This document shows positions 1 to 7,299 of a stretch of 38,736 bases of DNA, piece by piece (position 1 is the first letter of the stretch; each line of letters opens with the position of its first letter). This DNA is from Mycolicibacter sinensis (GTDB taxonomy: Bacteria > Actinomycetota > Actinomycetes > Mycobacteriales > Mycobacteriaceae). The notes under the pieces were generated by a model, which had not been told where the DNA came from, did no database searches, and saw only the letters and a list, made by a program, of their open reading frames with translations. The position numbers and the translations under genes were made by a program. The stretch spans positions 1 through 38,736 of the forward strand of contig NZ_LZJK01000043.1 in NCBI RefSeq assembly GCF_001667945.1. The letters are read 5' to 3'.

Positions 1-919
1 ACTCCTCGACCGCGGCGTCGATCCGATTGTCGAAGTCGGCCAGCAGCCACGCGCGCTGCTCGGGGTGATCGACGAGGGCCTTGAACGCGTGCGTGGTGGC
101 CTGCTTGGTGGTGTCGTTGCCGGCCGAACCGAGCAGCACCATGAACGAGCCCAGCTCCTCGTCGGTCAGGCGATGGCCGTCGACTTCGGCATTGACCAAC
201 TCGGTCATCAGATCGTCGCGCGGCTCGGCGCGGCGGCGCTGCGCCAGCTCGATGCCGGAGCCGGCCAGCACCCCCAGCTGCGTCATGACGTGCACGGCCC
301 GCTCCTCCAGCGAGGCGTACTCGTCATCACTACCGCTGAACAAACATTCGGCGGCGTAGGCGACCTTCTCCTGATCGGCGGCATCGATGCCGATCATGTC
401 GGAGATGGTGCGCATCGGCAGCTGCCCGGAACATGCTGCGACGAAGTCGATCGGGTCGCCGGTACGCAGTTGCGCCAGTAGGTCGTCGACGATGCTGCGG
501 GCATTGGACTTGATCTGCTCCTCGATCCGGCGCACCTGTCGGGGGGTGAACCCCGAGCTGATCAGCTTGCGATACCGGGTGTGATCGGGCGGGTCCATCG
601 CCAGGAAGAACGTCATATTGCGCTGGATCTCGGCCGGCATCGGATCGACGCTGACCCCGTCGCGGGAGCAGAACAGCTCTTCGTGCTGGCTGATGAACTT
701 GATGTCGGCGTGGCGGGTCGCCGCCCAGTATCCGGTCTCCTGATGCGGGAAGACGGCCGGCATAGGCCGGTGCCAGGTCAGGCCCGGCTCGCCGCGCAGC
801 GCCGCGAACGTCTCGTCGCGGGTGCGAAAGTCATTGCTCCAAAAGGCCGGATCCGAGATATCGAGTCGGTGGTGGGGATACGGAGACGTCGGTGTGCTGG
901 CGGATGAACTCACGGTCAT
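1..919 (-). CDS. Cytochrome P450, C-terminus cut by window edge
   Basis: This is the N-terminal 306 codons of a bacterial class I P450 monooxygenase, a soluble haem enzyme that hydroxylates small hydrophobic molecules using electrons from ferredoxin. Visible landmarks are the C-helix stretch MDPPDHTRYRKLISSGF at about residues 108-124 and the I-helix oxygen-binding motif GSAGNDTT at 264-271. The ExxR and Cys-haem motifs lie beyond the left edge. The C-helix wording resembles the steroid/lipid P450 group (CYP125/142/124-like), which is inference only. The ATG start has a good ribosome site (GAGAGGA, 5 nt upstream). It lies inside the 3' end of the SDR gene on the same strand, so the two are probably co-transcribed and translationally coupled. 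The substrate is not readable from the sequence. Confidence 0.9.
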   Translation of the reverse strand, partial: MTVSSSASTPTSPYPHHRLDISDPAFWSNDFRTRDETFAALRGEPGLTWHRPMPAVFPHQETGYWAATRHADIKFISQHEELFCSRDGVSVDPMPAEIQRNMTFFLAMDPPDHTRYRKLISSGFTPRQVRRIEEQIKSNARSIVDDLLAQLRTGDPIDFVAACSGQLPMRTISDMIGIDAADQEKVAYAAECLFSGSDDEYASLEERAVHVMTQLGVLAGSGIELAQRRRAEPRDDLMTELVNAEVDGHRLTDEELGSFMVLLGSAGNDTTKQATTHAFKALVDHPEQRAWLLADFDNRIDAAVEE

Positions 920-1724
920 GGTGTCCTCTCGAAGGTCTGGAGACGGTGATGGGGGCGCCGGCGGTGATCGAGGTGATGAACCCGCCGTCGACGAGAATGT
1001 CCTGGCCGGTGACCCACCCGGCGTCGGGCGAGCCGAGGAAGTCGATCAGCGGCACGATGTCGTCGACGACGGCGTGCCGGCCGACCGTGGCGCGCACGGT
1101 GTCGAGGGTTTCCTTGCCCATCGACTGCTCGAAGTCGGGCAGGATCGGGGTCTCGACCGGGCCGGGGCTGACGGTGTTGATCCGCACGCCGTACTTCGCA
1201 CGCGCCGTCGCGGCCAGCCGCTTGGCGTAGAGGATCACCGCCTGCTTGGAGGAGGTGTACACCGGGAACCCCGGGTCCTGGCCGGCTTGCCAGCGCAACA
1301 CCGATTCGGCATCGGTGGCATCGAGCAGCCCGTTGAGCACCTCGATGCGCTGCTCCCAGCCCAAGGCCGCTGTCGAGGCGACCGCCACCACCGCACCGCC
1401 GGGACGTAGCCGGGGCAGCATGGCCTCGGTCATCAGGCGCATGCCCAGATAGTTGACCGTGAGCACGTCGGCGACCGGTGCTGTTCCCGGTACGCCGGCG
1501 ACATGGGCCAGCAGGTCCCAGCCGTCGCCGACCCGGCCGGTGAACGCGGCGATGGCGGCCGGATCGCGCAGGTCGCAACAGTCATGCTGCGAGGCCGGCG
1601 TCGACGAGGGGCGCACGTCGACGGCCAGCACGAAATCACCACGCTCGTGGAAGTGCGTGGCTGCCGCAGCGCCGATGCCAGAGCCGGCGCCGACGACCAC
1701 CACCTTGCGCCGCGGGTTGGTCAT
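831..1724 (-). CDS. Short-chain dehydrogenase/reductase, coniferyl-alcohol dehydrogenase-like
   Basis: This is an NAD(P)-dependent SDR of about 297 residues. It has a Rossmann glycine motif GAGSGIG near residue 12, a VNYLGMR stretch, a serine in VASTAAL and the catalytic YTSSK (YxxxK). The long C-terminal substrate loop and the order of motifs resemble the SDR_c5 group (3-alpha-HSD carbonyl reductase, coniferyl-alcohol dehydrogenase). The chosen ATG begins MTNPRRKVVVVGAG; the frame is open further upstream but without SDR homology. It oxidises an alcohol or hydroxysteroid, and the exact substrate is unknown. The reading frame runs about 30 codons past the expected family end (GGFITSITAGAP), overlapping the downstream P450 by 89 nt. 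A stop in a neighbouring frame would overlap the P450 ATG exactly, so an indel near the C5 run around 950 is possible. Confidence 0.85.
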   Translation of the reverse strand: MTNPRRKVVVVGAGSGIGAAAATHFHERGDFVLAVDVRPSSTPASQHDCCDLRDPAAIAAFTGRVGDGWDLLAHVAGVPGTAPVADVLTVNYLGMRLMTEAMLPRLRPGGAVVAVASTAALGWEQRIEVLNGLLDATDAESVLRWQAGQDPGFPVYTSSKQAVILYAKRLAATARAKYGVRINTVSPGPVETPILPDFEQSMGKETLDTVRATVGRHAVVDDIVPLIDFLGSPDAGWVTGQDILVDGGFITSITAGAPITVSRPSRGHHDREFIRQHTDVSVSPPPTRYLGSGLLEQ

Positions 1725-1757
1725 CCTCGCTAGCCTTCTGGTGTACTCGAAAAGCCG

Positions 1758-1774
1758 ACAGTAAGCACGACTGT
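1758..1774. promoter_or_regulatory. Small dyad between divergent SDR and dehydrogenase genes
   Basis: ACAGT-N7-ACTGT sits in the 148-bp gap between the SDR (minus) and the beta-hydroxyacid dehydrogenase (plus). This is a suitable place for a shared operator. The arms are only 5 bp, so it may be chance. Confidence 0.25.
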
Positions 1775-1872
1775 AACGAATTCGGCGCCGGTGAACAATG
1801 CTACGGTTGGCCCTACCGAACTGCCCCGCAAACATCCGCCCGGGCGGCGAAAGATGCGAACAGGAGCCGAGA

Positions 1873-2682
1873 ATGGCCGAGACCATCGGGTTCGTCGGAG
1901 CCGGCAAGATGGGCGAGCCGATGGTGCTCCGCCTGGTCGGTGCCGGCTTTTCCGTGCAGGTCTATGCGCGCCGTCCGGAGGTGCGCGAGCGGCTGGCTGC
2001 CGCCGGCGCGGTGCCGGTGGAGTCGGTCGCCGCCGTCGCTCGCGATGCCGGCGTCGTGATCAGCTGCCTGTTCTCCGATGCCCAACTGCTCGAGGTCGCC
2101 GCCGGTGCCGACGGGTTGCTGGCCAATGCCGGCCCCGACACGGTCGTGGTCTCGCACACCACCGGAACGGTGAGCACGCTGATCAAACTGATGGCGGAAT
2201 TCCCGGACGGGCCGGTGCTGGTGGATGCGCCGGTCAGCGGCGGTGCCCACGACATCGCCGCCGGCAAGCTAACCGTTCTGCTCGGCGGCCCGGACGATGC
2301 GGTGGCTCGCGCACAGCCGGTGCTGGCCGCCTACGCCGATCCGGTGATCACCACCGGAGGCCTGGGCACCGCGCTCAACCTCAAGCTCATCAACAACGTG
2401 CTGTTCGCCGCCAACGCGCAACTCGTCGCGGCCGCCGTCGAACTGGCGAAGAACCTCGAAGTGCCCGAAACCAGTCTGTTCTCGGCGCTGGAGCACTGCA
2501 GCGGCGGCAGCCGGGCCGCGGGGTACGTGCAGTCGGCCGGGGGAGTGGAGAGCTTCGCCCAGGTCGTTGCGCCCTTTATGCGCAAGGACGTCGCGGCCTG
2601 CATCGAGGCGGCCGCCGACCGTGGCGTCGAGTTGGGGCAGCTTCGCACGGTGGCCGAGACCGGACCACTGGACCTGTCGTGA
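1873..2682 (+). CDS. NAD(P)-dependent beta-hydroxyacid dehydrogenase (3-hydroxyisobutyrate dehydrogenase family)
   Basis: This 269-residue enzyme oxidises a beta-hydroxyacid, or reduces the semialdehyde, using NAD(P). The N-terminal Rossmann motif GFVGAGKMG is at residues 6-14. The family substrate signature DAPVSGG lies near residue 118, and the catalytic lysine is in LKLINN (KxxxN). The length is slightly short of a typical HIBADH (about 290). The ATG at 1873 is chosen over an upstream in-frame ATG at 1798 because the Rossmann strand starts right after it and GGAG lies 6 nt upstream. Its stop overlaps the GTG start of the aldehyde dehydrogenase (GTGA), showing an operon with coupled translation. 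It could instead be a succinic-semialdehyde or glyoxylate reductase-like member; the substrate is not determined. Confidence 0.88.
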   Translation: MAETIGFVGAGKMGEPMVLRLVGAGFSVQVYARRPEVRERLAAAGAVPVESVAAVARDAGVVISCLFSDAQLLEVAAGADGLLANAGPDTVVVSHTTGTVSTLIKLMAEFPDGPVLVDAPVSGGAHDIAAGKLTVLLGGPDDAVARAQPVLAAYADPVITTGGLGTALNLKLINNVLFAANAQLVAAAVELAKNLEVPETSLFSALEHCSGGSRAAGYVQSAGGVESFAQVVAPFMRKDVAACIEAAADRGVELGQLRTVAETGPLDLS

Positions 2683-4127
2683 CCGACCTGCTGAACGTGC
2701 TGGAGAGACAACGGCAGTCGTTCGTCGCCGACGGCCCGCCCAACGCGGCGGTGCGGCGCAATCGCATCGACCGGTTGTTGGCCATGGTGCTCGACAACAC
2801 CGACGCCTTCGTCGAGGCGATGGCCGCTGATTTCGGCACCCGGTCCCGGTCGGCGTCGCTGGCAACCGAGCTGGTCGGCATGATCCCGGTGATCGAGCAC
2901 ACCAGATCGCATGTGCAGCAATGGATGCGGACCGGCAAGCTGATGCGCGCGGCGCGCCTGGTGGGGCTGCGGGCCGAGGTGCAGCCGAGTCCGCTCGGTG
3001 TGGTCGGGATCATCGGGCCGTGGAACTTCCCGCTGCAACTGGTGGTGCTGCCCGCGTCCGCGGCGTTCGCGGCCGGCAACCGGGTGATGATCAAGATGTC
3101 CGAGATCACCGCGCACACCGCCGAATTGATGCAGCAGACCGCCCCGAACTATTTCAGCGACGACGATCTGGCCGTCGTCACCGGCGGCGCGGACGTGGCC
3201 GCGGCGTTCGCGGGACTGCCCTTCGACCACCTGTTCTTCACCGGGTCGCCGTCAGTGGGCACGCTGGTGCAGCGCGCCGCAGCCGCGAACCTGGTCCCGG
3301 TGACGTTGGAGCTGGGCGGGAAGAACCCCGTCGTGGTCGCCCCCGGCGCCGACATCACGCGATCGGCGAGACGGATCGCGGCGGCCCGGATGGTCAACGG
3401 CGGACAGGTCTGCGTGTGCCCGGACTACGTGCTGGTGCCCGAACGCGAGATCGACTCGTTCATCGACGTCGCCCGTGCGACGCTGCGGGAGATGTTCCCG
3501 ACCATCACGGCCAACGGCGACTACTGCTCATCCGTCAACGAAGCCAACTTCGACCGGGTGCTGGGCCTGATCGAGGACGCCCGCTCACGCGGCGCCACCG
3601 TGGAGGCCGTCGCCCCCGATGGTGAGGTGCTGCCGGATCGAGCCTCGCGCAAGATCGCCCCGACGATCGTGCGCGACGTCGACGCGAGCATGCGGATCAC
3701 CGAGGAGGAGATCTTCGGTCCGGTGCTGATGGTGCAGGGCTACCGCAGTCTCGACGAGGCGATCGATGAGATCAACGCGCGTCCCGCGCCGCTGGTGGCG
3801 TACTGGTTCGGGCCGGACGGCCCGTCGTTCCGGGACTTTGTGCGGCGCACCCGAAGTGGCGGCGTGGCGCGCAACGACTTCGCCGCACAGATGATCCCCT
3901 CGGCTGCCCCGTTCGGTGGGGTGGGGCGCAGCGGCATGGGCGCCTACCACGGCAAGGCCGGTTTCGACGCGTTCAGCCACTACCGCACGGTGGTCGGCTC
4001 GGATCTGCCGTTCAGCCTCACCGGAAGCGCCGCGCCGCCGTTCAAGCCCGGGATGCGGTGGTATGCCGACACGATGTTGCGCCGGGCGCGCAACCGGGCG
4101 CATCGGCGCCTGGCGAAGCGCGGCTAA
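2679..4127 (+). CDS. Aldehyde dehydrogenase, coniferyl-aldehyde dehydrogenase type
   Basis: This 482-residue NAD(P)-dependent aldehyde dehydrogenase oxidises an aldehyde to the acid. It shows the cofactor-site motif IIGPWNFPL (111-119), FTGSPSVG (187-194), the general base Glu211 in LELGGKNP, and the nucleophile Cys245 in NGGQVC. The short N-terminus and missing distal loops fit the class 3/coniferyl-aldehyde group, which acts on hydrophobic or aromatic aldehydes. The GTG start at 2679 is fixed by its overlap with the preceding stop and by alignment of the N-terminal helix. The open frame extends far upstream, but that part is only a shadow of the preceding gene. The stop codon overlaps the stop of the convergent acyl-CoA synthetase. 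With the nearby SDR and synthetase it could complete an alcohol to aldehyde to acid to CoA route (inference). Confidence 0.9.
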   Translation: MTDLLNVLERQRQSFVADGPPNAAVRRNRIDRLLAMVLDNTDAFVEAMAADFGTRSRSASLATELVGMIPVIEHTRSHVQQWMRTGKLMRAARLVGLRAEVQPSPLGVVGIIGPWNFPLQLVVLPASAAFAAGNRVMIKMSEITAHTAELMQQTAPNYFSDDDLAVVTGGADVAAAFAGLPFDHLFFTGSPSVGTLVQRAAAANLVPVTLELGGKNPVVVAPGADITRSARRIAAARMVNGGQVCVCPDYVLVPEREIDSFIDVARATLREMFPTITANGDYCSSVNEANFDRVLGLIEDARSRGATVEAVAPDGEVLPDRASRKIAPTIVRDVDASMRITEEEIFGPVLMVQGYRSLDEAIDEINARPAPLVAYWFGPDGPSFRDFVRRTRSGGVARNDFAAQMIPSAAPFGGVGRSGMGAYHGKAGFDAFSHYRTVVGSDLPFSLTGSAAPPFKPGMRWYADTMLRRARNRAHRRLAKRG

Positions 4128-5773
4128 CCCTGCTCGGCCTGCTCCCGCGCCCAGCGGTAGTCGGCTTTGCCAGCCGGGCTGCGCACGATCGCCGGCCGGA
4201 AGACGATCGCCTTGGGCAGCTTGTAGCGCGCCAGCGATCCGGCGGCGTGGTCGATGAGTTCGGCGGCGGTGGCGGTCGCGCCGTCGGCGAGGGCGACCAC
4301 CGCCACCACCTCCTGGCCCCACCGTTCGCTGGGCCGGCCGGCGACCACCACGTCGACCACGGCCGGATGTGAGGCGATCGCGGTTTCGACCTCCTCGGCG
4401 AAGATCTTCTCCCCACCGGAGTTGATCGTCACCGAATCGCGGCCCAACAACTCGATCGATCCGTCTTCCAAATGCCGGGCCCGGTCGCCGGGCACCGCGA
4501 AGCGCATCCCGCCGATCACCGGGAACGTCGCCGCGGTCTTGGCGGCATCGCCCTTGTAGCCCAACGGCACATAGCCGCGCTGACCGAGCCACCCAAGACC
4601 GTCGTGCCCGGGCTCTAGCACCGCCCCGAGATCTTCGGCCACCACGCAGGTATCCGGCCCGCCGGCGAAGGTACCGGTGGACACCGCACCCGAGGTCGAC
4701 ATGTGCCGCATCTGGGCGCCGGTCTCCGACGAGCCAACCCCGTCGATGACCATGGCGCCGGGCAGCGTTTCGACGATCTGCTGCTTGACGTACGGGGTCA
4801 GCAACGCGCCGCCGTTGGCCACCACCATCAGCGACGACACGTCGGCGGTGCCCTTGCGGATCGCATCGAGCAGCGGCCGGGCCATCGCGTCGCCGACCAC
4901 GGTCACCGACAGCACCTTCTCCCGCTCGATGGCACGCACCACGTCGTCGGCGTCGAAATGGTCGACTACCGAAGGGAAGACCAGGGTTTGGCCGGTGTTG
5001 ATCGCCGTCATCACCGCCCACTGCGCGGCGCCGTGGATCAGCGGCGGCAGGATCATCAGCTTGACGCCCGGGTTCTCCCGGGCCGGCCCCACGATGTCGT
5101 CGATGCAGCTGACCTCTTCGGCGGTCATCAGGTTGCGGCCGCCGAAGGAGCCCATGAAGATGTCGTGCTGACGCCACAGCACGCCCTTGGGCATGCCGGT
5201 GGTGCCGCCGGTGTAGAGCACATAGAGGTCATCGGGGTCCGGCTGCACCGGTGGCGGCTGCGGCGAGCTCTCCGCCAGCACCGTCTCGTAGTCCACTGCA
5301 CCGTCGAGCAGGGCGTTGCCGGAGTCGTCGGCGATCTGGATCAGCACCCGCAGTTGCGGTAGGTCGGGGAGCACCTCGGCCAGGGTCGGGGCGAACGCGG
5401 CGTGATACACCAGTGCGGTGGCGCCGGAATCGGCCAGCAGGTAAGCCAATTCATTGCGGACGTAGCGGTAGTTGACGTTGAACGGGGCCACCCTGGCGGC
5501 GAAACTGCCCAGCAGGGTCTCGATGAACTCGTTGCCGTTGTAGGCGTAGATCCCGAGCAGGTCCTGGCCGGTCTCGTGTGCGGCCAGCTCCGATCGCGGC
5601 GTGTGACAGCCCAGCCCCTGCGCATGCAGGTAGGACGCCAGGCGGTTGGACCGCTCAGCGATCTGGGCGTAGGTGTAGCGGCGATCGCCCTGGATGACCA
5701 GGTCGCGGTCGGGAATCGCGGCGGCCACCGCATCGATGACGGACGGAACGGTGAAGGGGGTCAGCGGCGCCAC
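4124..5773 (-). CDS. Acyl-CoA synthetase / AMP-dependent ligase (FadD-like)
   Basis: This 549-residue ANL-superfamily enzyme adenylates a carboxylic acid and transfers it to CoA. It carries the phosphate-binding loop YTGGTTGMPKG, the adenine-site motif GSSETGAQM, the hinge region GRDSVTINSGGEKI, and the C-terminal catalytic lysine in SPAGKADYRWA. The start is taken as the GTG at 5773 (VAPLTPFTVPSVIDAV). Upstream residues in this frame belong to the decayed isochorismatase gene. The GTG overlaps the last 13 nt of that remnant, and both follow the Rieske gene on the minus strand, so the three form one transcription unit. The substrate is unknown; steroid, fatty or aromatic acids are all plausible for this FadD subgroup. 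Confidence 0.9.
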   Translation of the reverse strand: MAPLTPFTVPSVIDAVAAAIPDRDLVIQGDRRYTYAQIAERSNRLASYLHAQGLGCHTPRSELAAHETGQDLLGIYAYNGNEFIETLLGSFAARVAPFNVNYRYVRNELAYLLADSGATALVYHAAFAPTLAEVLPDLPQLRVLIQIADDSGNALLDGAVDYETVLAESSPQPPPVQPDPDDLYVLYTGGTTGMPKGVLWRQHDIFMGSFGGRNLMTAEEVSCIDDIVGPARENPGVKLMILPPLIHGAAQWAVMTAINTGQTLVFPSVVDHFDADDVVRAIEREKVLSVTVVGDAMARPLLDAIRKGTADVSSLMVVANGGALLTPYVKQQIVETLPGAMVIDGVGSSETGAQMRHMSTSGAVSTGTFAGGPDTCVVAEDLGAVLEPGHDGLGWLGQRGYVPLGYKGDAAKTAATFPVIGGMRFAVPGDRARHLEDGSIELLGRDSVTINSGGEKIFAEEVETAIASHPAVVDVVVAGRPSERWGQEVVAVVALADGATATAAELIDHAAGSLARYKLPKAIVFRPAIVRSPAGKADYRWAREQAEQG

Positions 5774-6128
5774 GTGCGCATCAGCTCCTCGGTGGTGGTG
5801 ATCGTCGCCAGCAGAGACAGGGTGTTCTCGATCATCGCAGCCCCGTACTCGGCCGGCACACCGGCCACCGCATCGCGGGGCAGAGCCACCCCGTAGGAGG
5901 CGTTGACCGCGTCCATCACCAGGTTCGGGATGGTGATGTTCCACGACAACGGTCGACACCCCGAGGTTGCGCAGCGCCGCGTCCAGCTCGGTTCCGCCCA
6001 TCGGTCCCACTCCGTGGCCGCGGCTGAGCACCAGATCCGTCGGTTCCGGCCCGGATTCCGGCAGCAGGGGGGCACCCGGGGCTGCCCGCAGCGATGTTCA
6101 CGGCGCGCCGGCCCAGCTCGCCCAGCAT
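5761..6128 (-). pseudogene. Decayed isochorismatase-family hydrolase remnant
   Basis: Three reading frames must be joined to recover one isochorismatase-like C-terminal half. Frame one starts at the ATG at 6128 (MLGELGRRAVNIAAGSPG). An apparent extra C in the C6 run near 6068 shifts into a second frame (LLPESGPEPTDLVLSRGHG to LRNLGVSTVVV). A deletion near 5943, about 11 nt if the family sequence is used as guide, shifts into a third frame (NITIPNLVMDAVNASYG to TTTEELMRTWRR). The N-terminal half with the catalytic Asp is absent, and the second break falls at the usual nucleophile position, so the product should be inactive. Its first ATG overlaps the Rieske stop (TGATG), a trace of the old operon. 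Sequencing error could explain the C6 shift but not the missing half. Confidence 0.75.
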
Positions 6129-7138
6129 CACGCGAGGACGGTTTCGTCCGCCGGTACGTCGTAGAACTGCCTCGCCCATTTCCGCAGTGTCATAAACGGT
6201 TTCGCGTCGGTCTTGGCCAGCGCCGGATGTTCGATGTAGCGCTGGTAGCGCCAGATGCCCAGGTCGTCTTCCACCGTGGTCAGAAACTGCTTCTCGACGC
6301 GTTCGCGGATCTCATCCGGTGCCGTCTCGGAGTCGTCGCCGGGGATGCGCGGCCACCAGATCGAATAGAACAGGTCCGAGCGGCCCTCGTCGACCGGTGT
6401 GCAGGTGAAGATCAGCCGGTGCTGCTGCACGCCTTCGAAGATGCTGATCGCCCCGCCGAGCCCGAACAGGTGCGAGTGGAAGCGCAGTGCCATCGCCTCG
6501 GGGTCATCGCTGTTCACGTCCGGAAAGCCGGCGACGAAGTGCCATTCCCGGTCGGCCATCTTCCAGTCCAGCACCCGTGGTGTCACGGTGGCGTGGTGCA
6601 CGTACTGGAAATGCGCGCTGTCAGCGGCGTTTTCGGCGACGATCTGCGGATGCACCGGTTCGCCTTCCAGGCGCCGGGAGAACTCCGGATAGGCCCGGTA
6701 ATAGTCCTTCGGGCCGGCGGTGAACTGGGGGAACTTGGCGAAGATGTCCGGCATCTCCCACTGGGGCTCAAGCCCATCGGGATGGTGCCAGAGGAACACG
6801 CAGCCGTGCTGCTCCATCACGGGATAAACGCGCAGGCGCAGCGCCTTGTTCGGCCGGTCCGGCTGGTACGGGATGAACTTGTTGCAGCCGTCGGGCCCCC
6901 ACTGCCACGCGTGGAACGGGCACTCGACCCGCTCCTCGACCACCTTGCCGCCGTGGCCAAGGTGGGCGCCGAGGTGTTTGCAGTGCGCCTCCATCACGTG
7001 CAGCTCACCCGACTCACCCCGGTAGGCGACCAGGTCCTCACCGAAGTAGTGCAGGGCGCGGGTCGCACCGACCTCGAACTCCGGGGACCAGCCGATCATG
7101 AACCAGCCGGTGACTTTCCAGGTGAACGGGACCTTCAT
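6128..7138 (-). CDS. Rieske non-haem iron oxygenase, KshA-like
   Basis: This 336-residue terminal oxygenase component inserts oxygen into a hydrophobic substrate and needs a reductase that is not in view. The N-terminal Rieske [2Fe-2S] domain has Cys53-x-His55 (HCKHLGAHLG) and Cys73-x2-His76 (CPFHAW). The mononuclear iron site follows in ENAADSAHFQYVHH, which matches NxxDxxH-x4-H. The overall wording (KVTGWFMIGWS, ALHYFGEDLV) resembles 3-ketosteroid 9-alpha-hydroxylase KshA and related sterol desaturases. Steroid specificity is inference. ATG 7138 is preferred over the longer frame from 7210 because GGGAGGAAA lies just upstream and homology begins there. It is the first gene of a minus-strand unit with the isochorismatase remnant and acyl-CoA synthetase. 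A strong palindrome lies upstream. Confidence 0.9.
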   Translation of the reverse strand: MKVPFTWKVTGWFMIGWSPEFEVGATRALHYFGEDLVAYRGESGELHVMEAHCKHLGAHLGHGGKVVEERVECPFHAWQWGPDGCNKFIPYQPDRPNKALRLRVYPVMEQHGCVFLWHHPDGLEPQWEMPDIFAKFPQFTAGPKDYYRAYPEFSRRLEGEPVHPQIVAENAADSAHFQYVHHATVTPRVLDWKMADREWHFVAGFPDVNSDDPEAMALRFHSHLFGLGGAISIFEGVQQHRLIFTCTPVDEGRSDLFYSIWWPRIPGDDSETAPDEIRERVEKQFLTTVEDDLGIWRYQRYIEHPALAKTDAKPFMTLRKWARQFYDVPADETVLA

Positions 7139-7161
7139 CGCGTTTCCTCCCACGTGAGCTA

Positions 7162-7190
7162 ACTGAATACCGTACCGTAGGGCATTCAGT
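7162..7190. promoter_or_regulatory. 29-bp near-perfect palindrome, candidate operator
   Basis: ACTGAAT-N15-ATTCAGT is centred at 7176, and the inner bases also pair: 12 of 14 positions per arm are complementary. It lies between the divergent Rieske oxygenase (start 7138) and the plus-strand LLM unit (7216/7296), the expected place for a TetR-type repressor site controlling both. No regulator gene is adjacent except mftR about 1.3 kb away. Which protein binds is unknown. Confidence 0.6.
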
Positions 7191-7215
7191 AGAGAAAGAG
7201 CTGAACGCACCCGGG

Positions 7216-7299
7216 GTGCCGAAGACCTACGCCGGACATATTCTGTCCCGGCAGGCCCAGGCCGAAACCGAGCGATTCCTCAAAGAGGTGGTCAGGTGA
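7216..7299 (+). pseudogene. 27-codon open frame upstream of LLM gene, possible 3' remnant
   Basis: GTG at 7216 opens 27 codons (VPKTYAGHILSRQAQAETER and seven more residues). The frame ends at a TGA that overlaps the GTG start of the LLM oxidoreductase. The third codon positions are strongly GC-rich, as in real genes here. Such GTGA overlaps usually link two cistrons, so this looks like the tail of a deleted gene or a short coupled leader peptide. I do not recognise the family. Confidence 0.35.

Noticed and set aside
1791..4127. 778-codon frame suggesting a fusion upstream of the aldehyde dehydrogenase
   Set aside because: The first 296 codons are an Arg-rich shadow of the beta-hydroxyacid dehydrogenase. 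The real start is the GTG at 2679 overlapping its stop.
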